From assembly GCA_030418545.1 (NCBI GenBank), contig QAIB01000001.1:248001-312000 (forward strand): a stretch of 64,000 bases of DNA. The letters are read 5' to 3'. This DNA is from Xenophilus aerolatus (GTDB taxonomy: Bacteria; Pseudomonadota; Gammaproteobacteria; Burkholderiales; Burkholderiaceae_C). The translations under genes were made by a program, and so were the position numbers. The notes beneath the pieces are model-generated. The model saw only the letters and a list, made by a program, of their open reading frames with translations. It was not told the DNA's origin and searched no databases. Positions 9,541 through 17,731 of this stretch are shown one piece after another; the first letter of the stretch is position 1, and the number at the start of each line of letters is the position of its first letter.

Positions 9541-10902
9541 TCAGGGGCGCCGGGGCGGCGCGCCGGACGTGGGCAGCAGGTCGGCGTCCGTCAGCGTCTT
9601 CAGGAAGGCCACGATGTCACGCACCTCGGCATCGCTCAGCGACGGCTTGCCGCCCGGTTCGCCGCCGAAGGGCGGCTCCACGTTGACGTTGTCGTGGTAG
9701 GCGGCCGGCAGGTCGTCGAACCTCTGCACCCGGCCCCTGGCGTCGCGCGGGTACCAGCGCTCGGAGCGCGTGTCGCGCTGCGCATAGAAGCGCACCACCT
9801 CCTCGAGCGAATGGAAGCGACCGTTGTGGAAAAAGGCGCCGCGCAGCGCCACGTTGCGCAGCGTGGGGGTGCGAAATAGGCCGCAGTACTCCGGGTGGTC
9901 GGCGAGGTCTGTGCGCAGCGGGCCGCACAGGCCCAGGTCATGGTGCGCGGGATCGGCGTTGGCCGGCAGCTGGCGGTTGCGCGGCACGCCCAGCGCGACG
10001 TGCCCGAAGTCGGTGAAGAGCGGGAACGCGCCATCGGCCGTCACGCTGCTGATGTGGCAGGCCGCGCAGTTGCCGCGGCGCTCGTCGTTGAAGGCCGCGA
10101 GGCCGCGCGCTTCGGCGGCCGACAACTTCGCCTGCCCGCGCAGCACGGCGTCGTACTTGCTGCTGAAGGGATAGAAGTCTTTCGGCGACTGCTGGAAGGT
10201 TTCCAGCGCGAGGCCTGCCGCAGCAAAGGCGGTCCGGGGCCTGTCGAACACATCGGTGCCGAAGGCCTCGCGCATCTGCGCCGCATAGCCGCTCGCGGCG
10301 AGCTTGCGGGCCACGTCGTCCACCGAGGCGTTGGCCATCTCGTCGGGCGACAGCAGCGGCATGCCCGCCTGCGCGTGCGCGGAGCCGGCGCGCCCGTCCC
10401 ACATGTGGCCGCCGGTCGGGCCGGCGTCGATGCTGTCGTCGCCGTCGTTGTCGTGGTGGTGCTCGGTGAAGGGCGCGAGCGTCTCCAGGTAGCGCAGCGC
10501 GGGCGTCGCACGCGGGCCGGGCCGGTCCAGTGCGGGGCCACCCAGCTGCACGGACAGGGTGTTGGGCGGCCCGTAGGCATGGGCCGGGTCGTGGCAGCTC
10601 GCACAGGACATACGGCCCGAGGCCGAGAGCGAGGCGTCGAAGAAGATCTGCCGGCCCAGGTCGGTGAGCACGCGGGCGGAGGGCAGGGGATGGCCGTCGC
10701 GCGGCGCGTAGGTGGCGCCGAGGTGGGCCGGCGCAGGCGCGCGCTCGGCGGCGGGCGCGGCACCGACGTCGGACGCTGCGGCGCCCGCGGTCGGGGCATC
10801 GGCCGTGCCGTGGCAACCCGCCAGCAGCGGCGAAGCCAGGAGCGCGGCACAGACCACTGCGGCCAGGCAGGTGCGGCGGAGGGAGCGGGGAAGAACGCGC
10901 AC
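9541..10902 (-). CDS. Di-haem cytochrome c peroxidase family lipoprotein
   Basis: About 453 residues with two c-type haem motifs, CASCH and CAACH, in the order typical of bacterial CcpA/MauG proteins. The signal peptide ends in LLASPLLAGC, a lipobox. Hallmarks include GRQIFFDASLSASGRMSCASC, TPALRYLETLAPFTEHHH and RTPTLRNVALRGAFFHNG. An unusual His/Asp-rich insert (HHHDNDGDDS) follows the first haem domain. Activity would be periplasmic H2O2 reduction or a MauG-like oxidation. The start is uncertain: a GTG at 10902 gives a compact signal peptide, and GTG 10920 or TTG 10917 are alternatives. Confidence 0.85.
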   Translation of the reverse strand: MRVLPRSLRRTCLAAVVCAALLASPLLAGCHGTADAPTAGAAASDVGAAPAAERAPAPAHLGATYAPRDGHPLPSARVLTDLGRQIFFDASLSASGRMSCASCHDPAHAYGPPNTLSVQLGGPALDRPGPRATPALRYLETLAPFTEHHHDNDGDDSIDAGPTGGHMWDGRAGSAHAQAGMPLLSPDEMANASVDDVARKLAASGYAAQMREAFGTDVFDRPRTAFAAAGLALETFQQSPKDFYPFSSKYDAVLRGQAKLSAAEARGLAAFNDERRGNCAACHISSVTADGAFPLFTDFGHVALGVPRNRQLPANADPAHHDLGLCGPLRTDLADHPEYCGLFRTPTLRNVALRGAFFHNGRFHSLEEVVRFYAQRDTRSERWYPRDARGRVQRFDDLPAAYHDNVNVEPPFGGEPGGKPSLSDAEVRDIVAFLKTLTDADLLPTSGAPPRRP

Positions 10903-11114
10903 GGCGTGGAGCGACAACACGAGGGGCCGCACCCTACGCCGCGCGCATGTCAGGGACGTGACGAACGCGACGGGCAGGCCCGCGGCGCGCACTTCCTGAC
11001 TCGGATGGTCAGTTTTCTGCCACGTCTTCGTCACCGCCCGCGACGAGCATCGGCGCGCTGGCGGCAGGGCCCACTGGGACTGCCGCACCGCCTTCCTCCC
11101 CTCACGACACCTTG

Positions 11115-13388
11115 ATGATGAACCCCACACCCTCGACCGCGCCGACGGCGCCGCGCGCACGCCGGCCTCTGCGCCGCTTCTCTCCCTGGCCCACGGCATT
11201 GGCCGCGGCCGCCCTCGTGGTGGCCTGCGGCGGCGGGGGTGGGGGTGGCGGCTTCCTGCCGATCGTCGGCAGCGGCAGCGGCTCGAACAACGGTTCGGGC
11301 GGCGGCACGGGCACGGGCGGCACGTCGTCCCCGACGACCCGCGGCGTCGTGACCGGCAGCTACTACCGCCAGGCCACGGTGTGCATCGACGCCAACGGCA
11401 ACGGCCGTTGCGACAGCGGCGAGGCCCGCGCCACCACCGACGACCACGGCGCCTTCACCCTGCAGGGCCAGGGCCCGGTGGTGGCCGAGATCGGTACCGG
11501 CGCGCAGCGCTACGACCCGGCGACCGGCAGCGTCACGCCCGTGACGCGGCCGATGGTCTTCCGCGCACCGGCGCAGGCCAACGCGGTGGTCAGCGGCGTG
11601 AGCACCGAGCTGGTCGCGCTGATGGACACCAACGGTGGCAACTTCGATGCGGCAAGCAGCGCGCTGGCGGCGCGCATCGGCGTCACGCCCGCCCAGCTGC
11701 TGAGCGACTTCAACACGCTGGCCGACGCATCGGCCCAGGCCGCGCTGCAGAACGAGAGCGACCAGTCGCTCGAACGCATCGCCGAGGCGGTGGACGAGGC
11801 CGGCGACAGCGGCAGCCGCGTGGCGGCGCTGCGCAACCGCTTCGCGCTCGATGGCATCGAGAACGTGGTCGTCATCTACGCCGAGAACCGCGGCTTCGAC
11901 AACCTCTACGGCCTGTTCCCCGGCGCCAACGGCATTCCGGGCGTGAACCCGAGCGCCATCGGCAGCGTCGCACCGCAGAAGGACTTCGACGGCAGCGTGC
12001 TGCCGGTGCTGCCCCCGGTGTGGGGCGGCGTGACGGCCGCGGGCCAGACCACCACCGTGACGCAGGCGCAGACGGTGGGCATGCCCAACGCGATGTTCCG
12101 CATCGACGACCCCAAGGGCTTCTTCAACACCGGCACGGTGGTCGACCAGGGCGTGATCACGCGCGACCTGGTGCACCGCTTCTACAACAACCAGATGCAG
12201 ATCGACGGCGGCGCGAACGACAAGTTCGCCGCGTACTCGGACGCGGGCGCGCTGAGCATGGGCTACTTCGACGGCAGTGCGATGAAGATGTGGAAGATCG
12301 CCCAGCAGTACACGCTGGCCGACAACTTCTTCATGGGCGCCTTCGGCGGTTCCTTCCTCAACCACCAGTACCTGGTCTGCGGCTGCGCGCCCATCTACCC
12401 GAACGCCGACGCAGCCAGCTCGCCGGCCAAGGCCTCCATCTCGGCCATCGACACCGATGCGGCCGGCAACTTCGTGCGCCTCACGCCCGCGGCCAGCGCG
12501 CCGGCCTCGGTGCTCGACGGCGCGCCCACCTACGCCAACGACAGCACGCTCACGCCGAAGGACGCCGACGGCCGCTTCTACGCTGTCAACACGATGCAGC
12601 CGCCCTTCCAGCCGAGCAGCAATGCGCCGGCCACCACTGACGCCTCGCATGCCTATGCCGACCCGTCCAAGGCCACCACGCTGCCCGCGCAGACGCAGGC
12701 CACCATCGGCGACCGCCTGAGCGCCAGGGGCCTGGGCTGGGCCTGGTACGCCGGCGCGTGGAACAGCACCCTGGCCACCGCCGAGGGCGACCGCAAGTTC
12801 CCGGCCGCGGTGCCGCCCGCGGCGCAGACGCCCAACTTCCAGTTCCACCACCAGCCCTTCAACTACTACGCACGCTTCGACCCGGCCACCCACGCCGACG
12901 AGCGCGCCGCGCACCTGAAGGACTTCGACGCCGACTTCCTCAACGACCTGGCCAAGGGCACGCTGCCGGCCGTGAGCTTCTACAAGCCCCAGGGCAACCT
13001 GAACCAGCACAACGGCTACGCCAACGTGAGCGACGGCGACCGGCACATCGCCGACCTCATCGCCAAACTGCAGGCCAGCCCGCAGTGGAAGCACATGCTG
13101 GTCGTCGTGACCTACGACGAGAACGGCGGCTTCTACGACCACGCCACGGTGCCCAAGGGCGACCGCTGGGGCCCGGGCACGCGCATTCCCGCACTGGTGA
13201 TCTCGCCCTTCGCGAAGAAGGGCTTCGTCGACAGGACGCAGTACGACACCGCGTCGATCCTGCGCTTCATCAGCCACCGCTGGTCGCTGCCCATGCTCGA
13301 CGGCGTAGCAGCACGCGATGCGGCACTGGTGAAGAACGGCGGCCGACCGATGGGCGACCTCACGGGCGCGCTGGACTTCGGCGCCTGA
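11115..13388 (+). CDS. AcpA/phospholipase C-type phosphoesterase, lipoprotein
   Basis: 757 residues. The lipoprotein signal ends in ALVVAC followed by eight glycines. A short N-terminal domain contains VCIDANGNGRCDSGEA, a dockerin/EF-hand-like calcium motif. The main domain is the alkaline-phosphatase-superfamily phosphoesterase (PF04185 type): NVVVIYAENRGFDNLYGLF near the metal/nucleophile site and VVTYDENGGFYDHA with GPGTRIPALVISPFAKKGFV near the end. Family members include acid phosphatase AcpA and non-haemolytic phospholipase C. It is probably surface or periplasmic phosphate scavenging. ATG codons at 11115 and 11118 are both possible starts. Confidence 0.85.
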   Translation: MMNPTPSTAPTAPRARRPLRRFSPWPTALAAAALVVACGGGGGGGGFLPIVGSGSGSNNGSGGGTGTGGTSSPTTRGVVTGSYYRQATVCIDANGNGRCDSGEARATTDDHGAFTLQGQGPVVAEIGTGAQRYDPATGSVTPVTRPMVFRAPAQANAVVSGVSTELVALMDTNGGNFDAASSALAARIGVTPAQLLSDFNTLADASAQAALQNESDQSLERIAEAVDEAGDSGSRVAALRNRFALDGIENVVVIYAENRGFDNLYGLFPGANGIPGVNPSAIGSVAPQKDFDGSVLPVLPPVWGGVTAAGQTTTVTQAQTVGMPNAMFRIDDPKGFFNTGTVVDQGVITRDLVHRFYNNQMQIDGGANDKFAAYSDAGALSMGYFDGSAMKMWKIAQQYTLADNFFMGAFGGSFLNHQYLVCGCAPIYPNADAASSPAKASISAIDTDAAGNFVRLTPAASAPASVLDGAPTYANDSTLTPKDADGRFYAVNTMQPPFQPSSNAPATTDASHAYADPSKATTLPAQTQATIGDRLSARGLGWAWYAGAWNSTLATAEGDRKFPAAVPPAAQTPNFQFHHQPFNYYARFDPATHADERAAHLKDFDADFLNDLAKGTLPAVSFYKPQGNLNQHNGYANVSDGDRHIADLIAKLQASPQWKHMLVVVTYDENGGFYDHATVPKGDRWGPGTRIPALVISPFAKKGFVDRTQYDTASILRFISHRWSLPMLDGVAARDAALVKNGGRPMGDLTGALDFGA

Positions 13389-13403
13389 ACGGCGCGGCCA
13401 GCG

Positions 13404-13697
13404 TCAGGGCTTCGCCGGCTCCATCGACATCACGGTGAGGTTGCCGTCGACCTTGTCGGCGGTGATCAGCACCTTGTCGCCGGCCTTGACCTTGTCGAGC
13501 AGGGCGGGGTCCTTGACGCGGAACACCATCGTCATGGCGCCCATGTCGATGTTGGGGATGTCGCCGTGCTTGAGCGTGATCTTCTGCGTGGCGGTGTCGA
13601 CCCGTCGCACTTCGGCCTCGACCTTCGGCAGTGCCGCCTGGGCGAATGCGGCGGAAGCGAGGAGGGCGGCGGCGAGGGAGATGGTCAGTCGTTTCAT
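13404..13697 (-). CDS. CusF-like periplasmic copper-binding protein
   Basis: A 97-residue secreted protein: signal peptide (MKRLTISLAAALLASAAFAQA), then a CusF beta-barrel. The metal ligands are visible as H44, M55 and M57 (LKHGDIPNIDMGAMTMVF). The tryptophan that caps Cu(I) in E. coli CusF is replaced by methionine (M52), so a His/Met-only site is expected. It is the last gene of the copper run, 35 bp after the DUF411 gene. The family delivers Cu(I)/Ag(I) to efflux pumps; here the partner may be the multicopper oxidase or the TolC-type protein. Confidence 0.85.
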   Translation of the reverse strand: MKRLTISLAAALLASAAFAQAALPKVEAEVRRVDTATQKITLKHGDIPNIDMGAMTMVFRVKDPALLDKVKAGDKVLITADKVDGNLTVMSMEPAKP

Positions 13698-13732
13698 GGT
13701 CGGTCCTTGGATGGGTGTTCGCTCACGCCTTC

Positions 13733-14209
13733 TCAGGCCTCGCGCTGGAACACGCGCGTGCTGCCGTCGGCCAGCACCAGCAGCACGTCGTACGGGTCGC
13801 GGCGGCCGCCGTAGGCCGGGCCGTCCATGCCGGGCGAGCCGATGGGCATGCCGGGGACGGCGAGGCCGATGGCCTGCGGCTTTTCCTTGAGCAGGCGATG
13901 GATGGCACCGGCGGGCACATGGCCCTCGATGGCGTAGCCGCCGACGCTTCCGGTGTGGCAGGAGCCGAGCTTGGCGGGGATGCCCAGGCGCGCACGCGCC
14001 TCGGCGTTTCCGCTGTCGTGCACGCGGGTGGCGAGCTTGTTCATGTTCAGGTGCTTGACCCAGTCCTGGCAGCAGCCGCAGTTCGGGTCCTTCCAGATCT
14101 CGACCATTGGCGCGGCGGCGAAGGCCTGGCGCGATAGCAGCGGCGGGACGAGCAGCGCCGCGGCGCCCTGCAGCACGAGCCGGCGGCGGTTCGAAGTCGG
14201 TGTGTTCAT
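13733..14209 (-). CDS. DUF411 metal-binding protein, secreted
   Basis: 158 residues. A signal peptide with RRR and a hydrophobic core (LVLQGAAALLVPPLLSRQAF) is followed by the DUF411 domain. It contains the hallmark KDPNCGCCQDW cysteine cluster, SCHTGSVGGYAIEGHVPA, and a GLAVPGMPIGSPGM segment rich in Gly/Pro/Met. DUF411 proteins are repeatedly found with copper resistance genes and probably bind or pass Cu(I) through the CxCC and Met residues; the exact role is unproven. It lies between the multicopper oxidase (with a dispersed repeat in the gap) and the CusF-like gene. Confidence 0.87.
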   Translation of the reverse strand: MNTPTSNRRRLVLQGAAALLVPPLLSRQAFAAAPMVEIWKDPNCGCCQDWVKHLNMNKLATRVHDSGNAEARARLGIPAKLGSCHTGSVGGYAIEGHVPAGAIHRLLKEKPQAIGLAVPGMPIGSPGMDGPAYGGRRDPYDVLLVLADGSTRVFQREA

Positions 14210-14229
14210 GGGATCGGATTCTCCAGGGA

Positions 14230-14287
14230 TAAAAGGGCTGCAGCGCCCGCAGGACGGGCGCCGGCAGCTATGAAAAGAATAGCAAAC
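14230..14287 (-). repeat. Dispersed Comamonadaceae-type repeat, copy B
   Basis: The best-preserved copy. On the minus strand it reads TTTGCTATTC...CATAGCTG, then GGCGCCCGTCCTGCGGGCGC (a near-perfect hairpin), then GCAGCCCTTTTA. It fills the 89-bp gap between the multicopper oxidase and DUF411 genes. The GC stem followed by TTTT could attenuate transcription between the two genes. Confidence 0.85.
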
Positions 14288-14298
14288 GACATCGGGCG

Positions 14299-15678
14299 TC
14301 AATGGTCGTGGCCACCTGTGGGCTTGCGCACCGCGTTGGCTGCAGGCGTCGCCCCGGCGCCCGGCGCGCGCGGCGCCGGCGGTGCGCGGTCGTCCGGCAC
14401 TTCGCGCGCTACCGTGCCGGCCGGGTGCCTGAACCAGCCCGGGTCGCGGTAGTCGCCCGGCTTCTGATCGCGGCGCACCTTCAGCAGCGTGAACATGCCG
14501 CCCATCTCCGCCGGGCCGAAGGGACCCTGGCCGGCCATCATGGGCAGCGTGTTGTCGGGCAGCGGCATTTCCATGGCGCCCATGTCGGCCATGCCCTTGT
14601 CGCCCATCACCATGTAGTCGGGCACCAGCTTCTGGATCTTGGCGACCAGGTCCTTCTGCTCGACGCCGATCATGGTCGGCACCTCGTGGCCCATCGGCCC
14701 CATGGTGTGGTGCGACTTGTGGCAGTGGAAGGCCCAGTCGCCGGCCTCGTCGGCGACGAACTCCACCTGCCGCATCTGGCCCACCGCGATGTCGGCCGTC
14801 ACCTCCGGCCACCGGGCGGAGGGCGGCACGGGCCCGCCGTCGGTACCCGTCACCTCGAACTCGTGGCCGTGCACGTGGATCGGGTGGTTGGTCATCGTGA
14901 GGTTGCCCACGCGGATGCGCACCCGGTCGCCCTGGCGCACGTTCATCGAGTCGATGCCGGGAAACACGCGGCTGTTGAAGGCCCAGGTGTTGAAGTCGGT
15001 CATGGTGTTGACCCTGGGCGTGGCGCTGCCCGGCTCGACATCGAAGGCGCCGAGCAGGAAGCAGAAGTCGCGCTGCACCCGGGCAATGGCCGGATGCGCG
15101 CGATCTCGCGGGTGCGTGACCCAGAAGCCCATCATGCCCATCGCCATCTGCACCATCTCGTCGGCGTGCGGGTGGTACATGAAGGTGCCGGGGCGCCTTG
15201 CCGTGAACTCGTAGACGAAGGTCCTGCCCGGCGGGATGTGCGGCTGCGTGATGCCGCCCACGCCGTCCATGCCGTTGGGCAGGCGCTGGCCGTGCCAGTG
15301 CACCGTGGTGTGCTCGGGCAGCCGGTTGGTCACGAAGATGCGCACCCGGTCGCCTTCGACCACCTCGATGGTCGGGCCCGGCGACTGGCCGTTGTAGCCC
15401 CACATGTTGACCTTGAAGCCCGGTGCCATCTCGCGCACCACGGGTTCGGCCACCAGGTGGAATTCCTTGACCTTGCCGTTCATGCGCCAGGGCAGCGTCC
15501 AGCCGTTGAGCGTGACCACCGGGTCGTAGGGCCGGCCGTCGGGCGGCAGCAGCGGCGGCGCGGTGGCGGCGGAAGTCTGCGCGGGTGCCTCGGGCACGGC
15601 CGCGAGCGCGACACGGCTGACGGCCGCGGCAGCGACCGCACCGCCCACGGCACCGGAGAAGAAGCGTCGGCGGTCCAT
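14299..15678 (-). CDS. Multicopper oxidase, Tat-exported (copper resistance type)
   Basis: 459 residues. The N-terminus MDRRRFFSGAVGG is a twin-arginine signal. Cupredoxin domains carry all the expected copper clusters: H127-W-H129 (VHWHG), H169-P-H171 (YHPHADE), HPIHVHGHEF, and HCHKSHHTMGPM with the type 1 His-Cys-His...Met set. The tail is Met-rich (MGDKGMADMGAMEMPLP), as in cuprous oxidases that detoxify periplasmic Cu(I). The TGA of the upstream TolC-type gene overlaps the ATG (TGATG). Substrate beyond copper is not predictable. Confidence 0.9.
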   Translation of the reverse strand: MDRRRFFSGAVGGAVAAAAVSRVALAAVPEAPAQTSAATAPPLLPPDGRPYDPVVTLNGWTLPWRMNGKVKEFHLVAEPVVREMAPGFKVNMWGYNGQSPGPTIEVVEGDRVRIFVTNRLPEHTTVHWHGQRLPNGMDGVGGITQPHIPPGRTFVYEFTARRPGTFMYHPHADEMVQMAMGMMGFWVTHPRDRAHPAIARVQRDFCFLLGAFDVEPGSATPRVNTMTDFNTWAFNSRVFPGIDSMNVRQGDRVRIRVGNLTMTNHPIHVHGHEFEVTGTDGGPVPPSARWPEVTADIAVGQMRQVEFVADEAGDWAFHCHKSHHTMGPMGHEVPTMIGVEQKDLVAKIQKLVPDYMVMGDKGMADMGAMEMPLPDNTLPMMAGQGPFGPAEMGGMFTLLKVRRDQKPGDYRDPGWFRHPAGTVAREVPDDRAPPAPRAPGAGATPAANAVRKPTGGHDH

Positions 15679-17204
15679 CAGTGGCTCCCTCCTGCGGTGG
15701 CGACCGCGTCGCCGTCGCCGCCCTGCAGCGCCGACAGCCCGGCGGGCGAGGCGCCCGTGAGCGCGAGCAGCAGGTCGGTGTCGGCCAGCCAGAAGTCGCG
15801 CTGCGCGCCCATCGCGGCGTTCACGGCCAGGGCGCTGGCGCGCGCCTCGGCCAGCAGTTCCCAGACGCTGGCCAGCATGCCGTTGTAGCGCAGCAGCATC
15901 TCGTCGTTGAGCTTCTGGCGCAGCGGCAGCACCTCGGCCTGGTAGCGGTGCGCCACCTGCCAGGTGGTCTGCCAGGCGGCGTGGGCTTCCCGTGCCTCGC
16001 TCGCGGCCTGCACGGCGGTGGCTCGCACCCGAGCGGCCGACTGCAGGTAGAGCGCCTCGGCCCGCGCGCTGCGCGCCTGGCCCCAGTCGAAGAGGGGGAT
16101 CGGCAGCGACAGCTCGACGCCGCGCTCGGTGCTGCGTCCGCGCTCGGCGTCGTTGGCGAAGCTGCTGTTGCGCACGGCGCCGATCTCCAGCGCATCGACG
16201 AAGCGCGTGGCCCGCGTGAGCCCCTGGGCGTCGGCCGTGGCCTGCAACTGCGCCTGCGCTGCGCGCACGTCCAGGCGCTCGCGCAGCGCCGTCGCCTGCA
16301 CCTTGGTGCGCTCGGGCAGCGACGCGGGCAGCGGCGGCAGGCGGTCGGGCAATCGAAAGGAGGCAGCCTGTTCCTGCGACAGGCCGAGCAGGCGCGTGAG
16401 CTGCTCGCGGCTGGCGATGGCTGCCTGCTCGGCGCGCGCGAGTTGCGCCGCCGCGTCGGCCTGCAGCAGTTCCTCGCGCGTGCGTCGCACCGCGCTCCAG
16501 TTGCCGGCCTTGGCCATGCGCTGTGCCAGCGCGGCGCCGGTGTCCGCGGCGTCGCGGGCATCGCTCAGGTAGGCCACGCCCTGCTGCGCCGCCACGGCGC
16601 GCACCCAGGCGCGGCGCGTGTCGGCCGCCACCTGCGCGATCTGCTGCGCCGCTTCCAGCCGTGCCACCTCGTGGCGCTGTCCCGCCCAGCGCGCCTGCCA
16701 GGGCAGGGTGAGCAGGCCCAGCACGTCGAAGCCGAGGGCACGGTCGATCTCCAGGCGACGGCCCTCGCGCAGCCTGCCGAAGCTGAACACGGGGTTGGGC
16801 AGGGTGGCCGCCTGCACGCGCTCGGCGTCGCTCAGCTGCAGCGTGGCGAAGGCCTGCTGCACGCGCGGGCTCTGCAGCAGCGCGATGCGCACCGCGGCCT
16901 GCGCGTCGAGTGGCTCGCGCAGCAGCGCATCGACGGTCGCGCGGCTCGCGTCGTCGGGCGCCGCCTGGGGCTGTGCGTCGCCCGTCAGCGCGCCCGTGAT
17001 CGATGGCGCGAGGAGCTTGTGCAGCGCGGCGCGGTCGGCCTGGGGCGACACGCTGGCGCAGCCCGCCACCAGCGCCACCGCCAGGGCGATCAGCCCGAAT
17101 CTTGTGAACGAAATCGGCCGCCAACGCCCGTGGCGCGGCGGCGGACAGCTATGAATTCGATAGTGCGCGCGGCCCGTGGCGGCGCGCGAAGGAAGGGGAC
17201 ACAC
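15678..17204 (-). CDS. TolC/CusC-type outer-membrane efflux lipoprotein
   Basis: About 508 residues. The hydrophobic signal FGLIALAVALVAGC ends in a lipobox Cys. Long alpha-helical hairpins rich in Ala, Gln and Arg follow, with two outer-membrane-factor repeats (ERVQAATLPNPVFSFGRL; ELSLPIPLFDWGQARSARAE). No inner-membrane pump or adaptor gene is adjacent. The start is unusual: GTG at 17204 has GGAGAG five bases before it, while ATG at 17228 lacks a clear ribosome-binding site. Either way codons from about 17164 to 17111 are a dispersed repeat, which encodes the stretch just before the hydrophobic core. Confidence 0.85.
   Translation of the reverse strand: MCPLPSRAATGRAHYRIHSCPPPRHGRWRPISFTRFGLIALAVALVAGCASVSPQADRAALHKLLAPSITGALTGDAQPQAAPDDASRATVDALLREPLDAQAAVRIALLQSPRVQQAFATLQLSDAERVQAATLPNPVFSFGRLREGRRLEIDRALGFDVLGLLTLPWQARWAGQRHEVARLEAAQQIAQVAADTRRAWVRAVAAQQGVAYLSDARDAADTGAALAQRMAKAGNWSAVRRTREELLQADAAAQLARAEQAAIASREQLTRLLGLSQEQAASFRLPDRLPPLPASLPERTKVQATALRERLDVRAAQAQLQATADAQGLTRATRFVDALEIGAVRNSSFANDAERGRSTERGVELSLPIPLFDWGQARSARAEALYLQSAARVRATAVQAASEAREAHAAWQTTWQVAHRYQAEVLPLRQKLNDEMLLRYNGMLASVWELLAEARASALAVNAAMGAQRDFWLADTDLLLALTGASPAGLSALQGGDGDAVATAGGSH
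17111..17164 (-). repeat. Dispersed Comamonadaceae-type repeat, copy C (within coding sequence)
   Basis: On the minus strand: ACTATCGAATTCATAGCTG, then a CCGCGCCACGGGCG dyad, GGCGGCCG and ATTTCG. It lies in the 5' end of the TolC-type gene in the sense orientation and is translated as HYRIHSCPPPRHGRWRPIS. The terminal GRWRP matches copy D in glpQ in the same frame. Confidence 0.75.
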
Positions 17205-17279
17205 GGCAACTCTCCAGCGTCGGGACATCGGCGCCGAGGCGCTCGGGCGCCTGCGGCGGACGGACTACGGGTGGGGAGT

Positions 17280-17696
17280 TCAGGAAATGGGCGGCTCGGG
17301 CAGGCGGCGTGCCTCCGCACTTGCGAAGTGCGGCAGCGCCGCCTGCGGTGCGGCATGCGGCAGGGCCTCGCCAGCCAGCGTGGCGAAGGTTTCGGCCATC
17401 GCGACCGAATGGCAGACCTGGCAGGCCGTGCAGGCCAGGTGGCCGACGCCGTGGCCGGCCTGGCTCTCGGCTGCATCCTCGGTGGCACCGTGTGCTGCAT
17501 GCCCATGGCCCGCATGCGCATCGTGCTTCGCATGGCCGTCGCCGTGGTGGACGTGCGACGAGGGCTCGGGCGCGGCCGGTGCCTGCGTGTGCACGGCCTG
17601 CAGCGCCGGCTGCATGAGTTCCATCGCCATCGCATCGCCGATCCAGCCGCGCAGGGGCAGCAGGAGGATCATGAGGGCGACGAGGAGGCGGCGCAT
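17280..17696 (-). CDS. His-rich secreted protein with CxxCxxCH motif, probable copper-cluster component
   Basis: 138 residues. A strong signal peptide (MRRLLVALMILLLPLRGWIGDAMA) is followed by a His-rich stretch (HVHHGDGHAKHDAHAGHGHA) and a Cys/His motif, CTACQVCH. I do not recognise a named family with certainty; it resembles small DUF2946-like proteins that accompany metal-efflux genes. The His clusters suggest buffering of Cu or Zn in the periplasm. It is the first gene of the copper run, just downstream of the AraC gene. Confidence 0.65.
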   Translation of the reverse strand: MRRLLVALMILLLPLRGWIGDAMAMELMQPALQAVHTQAPAAPEPSSHVHHGDGHAKHDAHAGHGHAAHGATEDAAESQAGHGVGHLACTACQVCHSVAMAETFATLAGEALPHAAPQAALPHFASAEARRLPEPPIS

Positions 17697-17731
17697 GGGC
17701 CGATGATAGACCGCGAGGCGGGGCCGGACGT

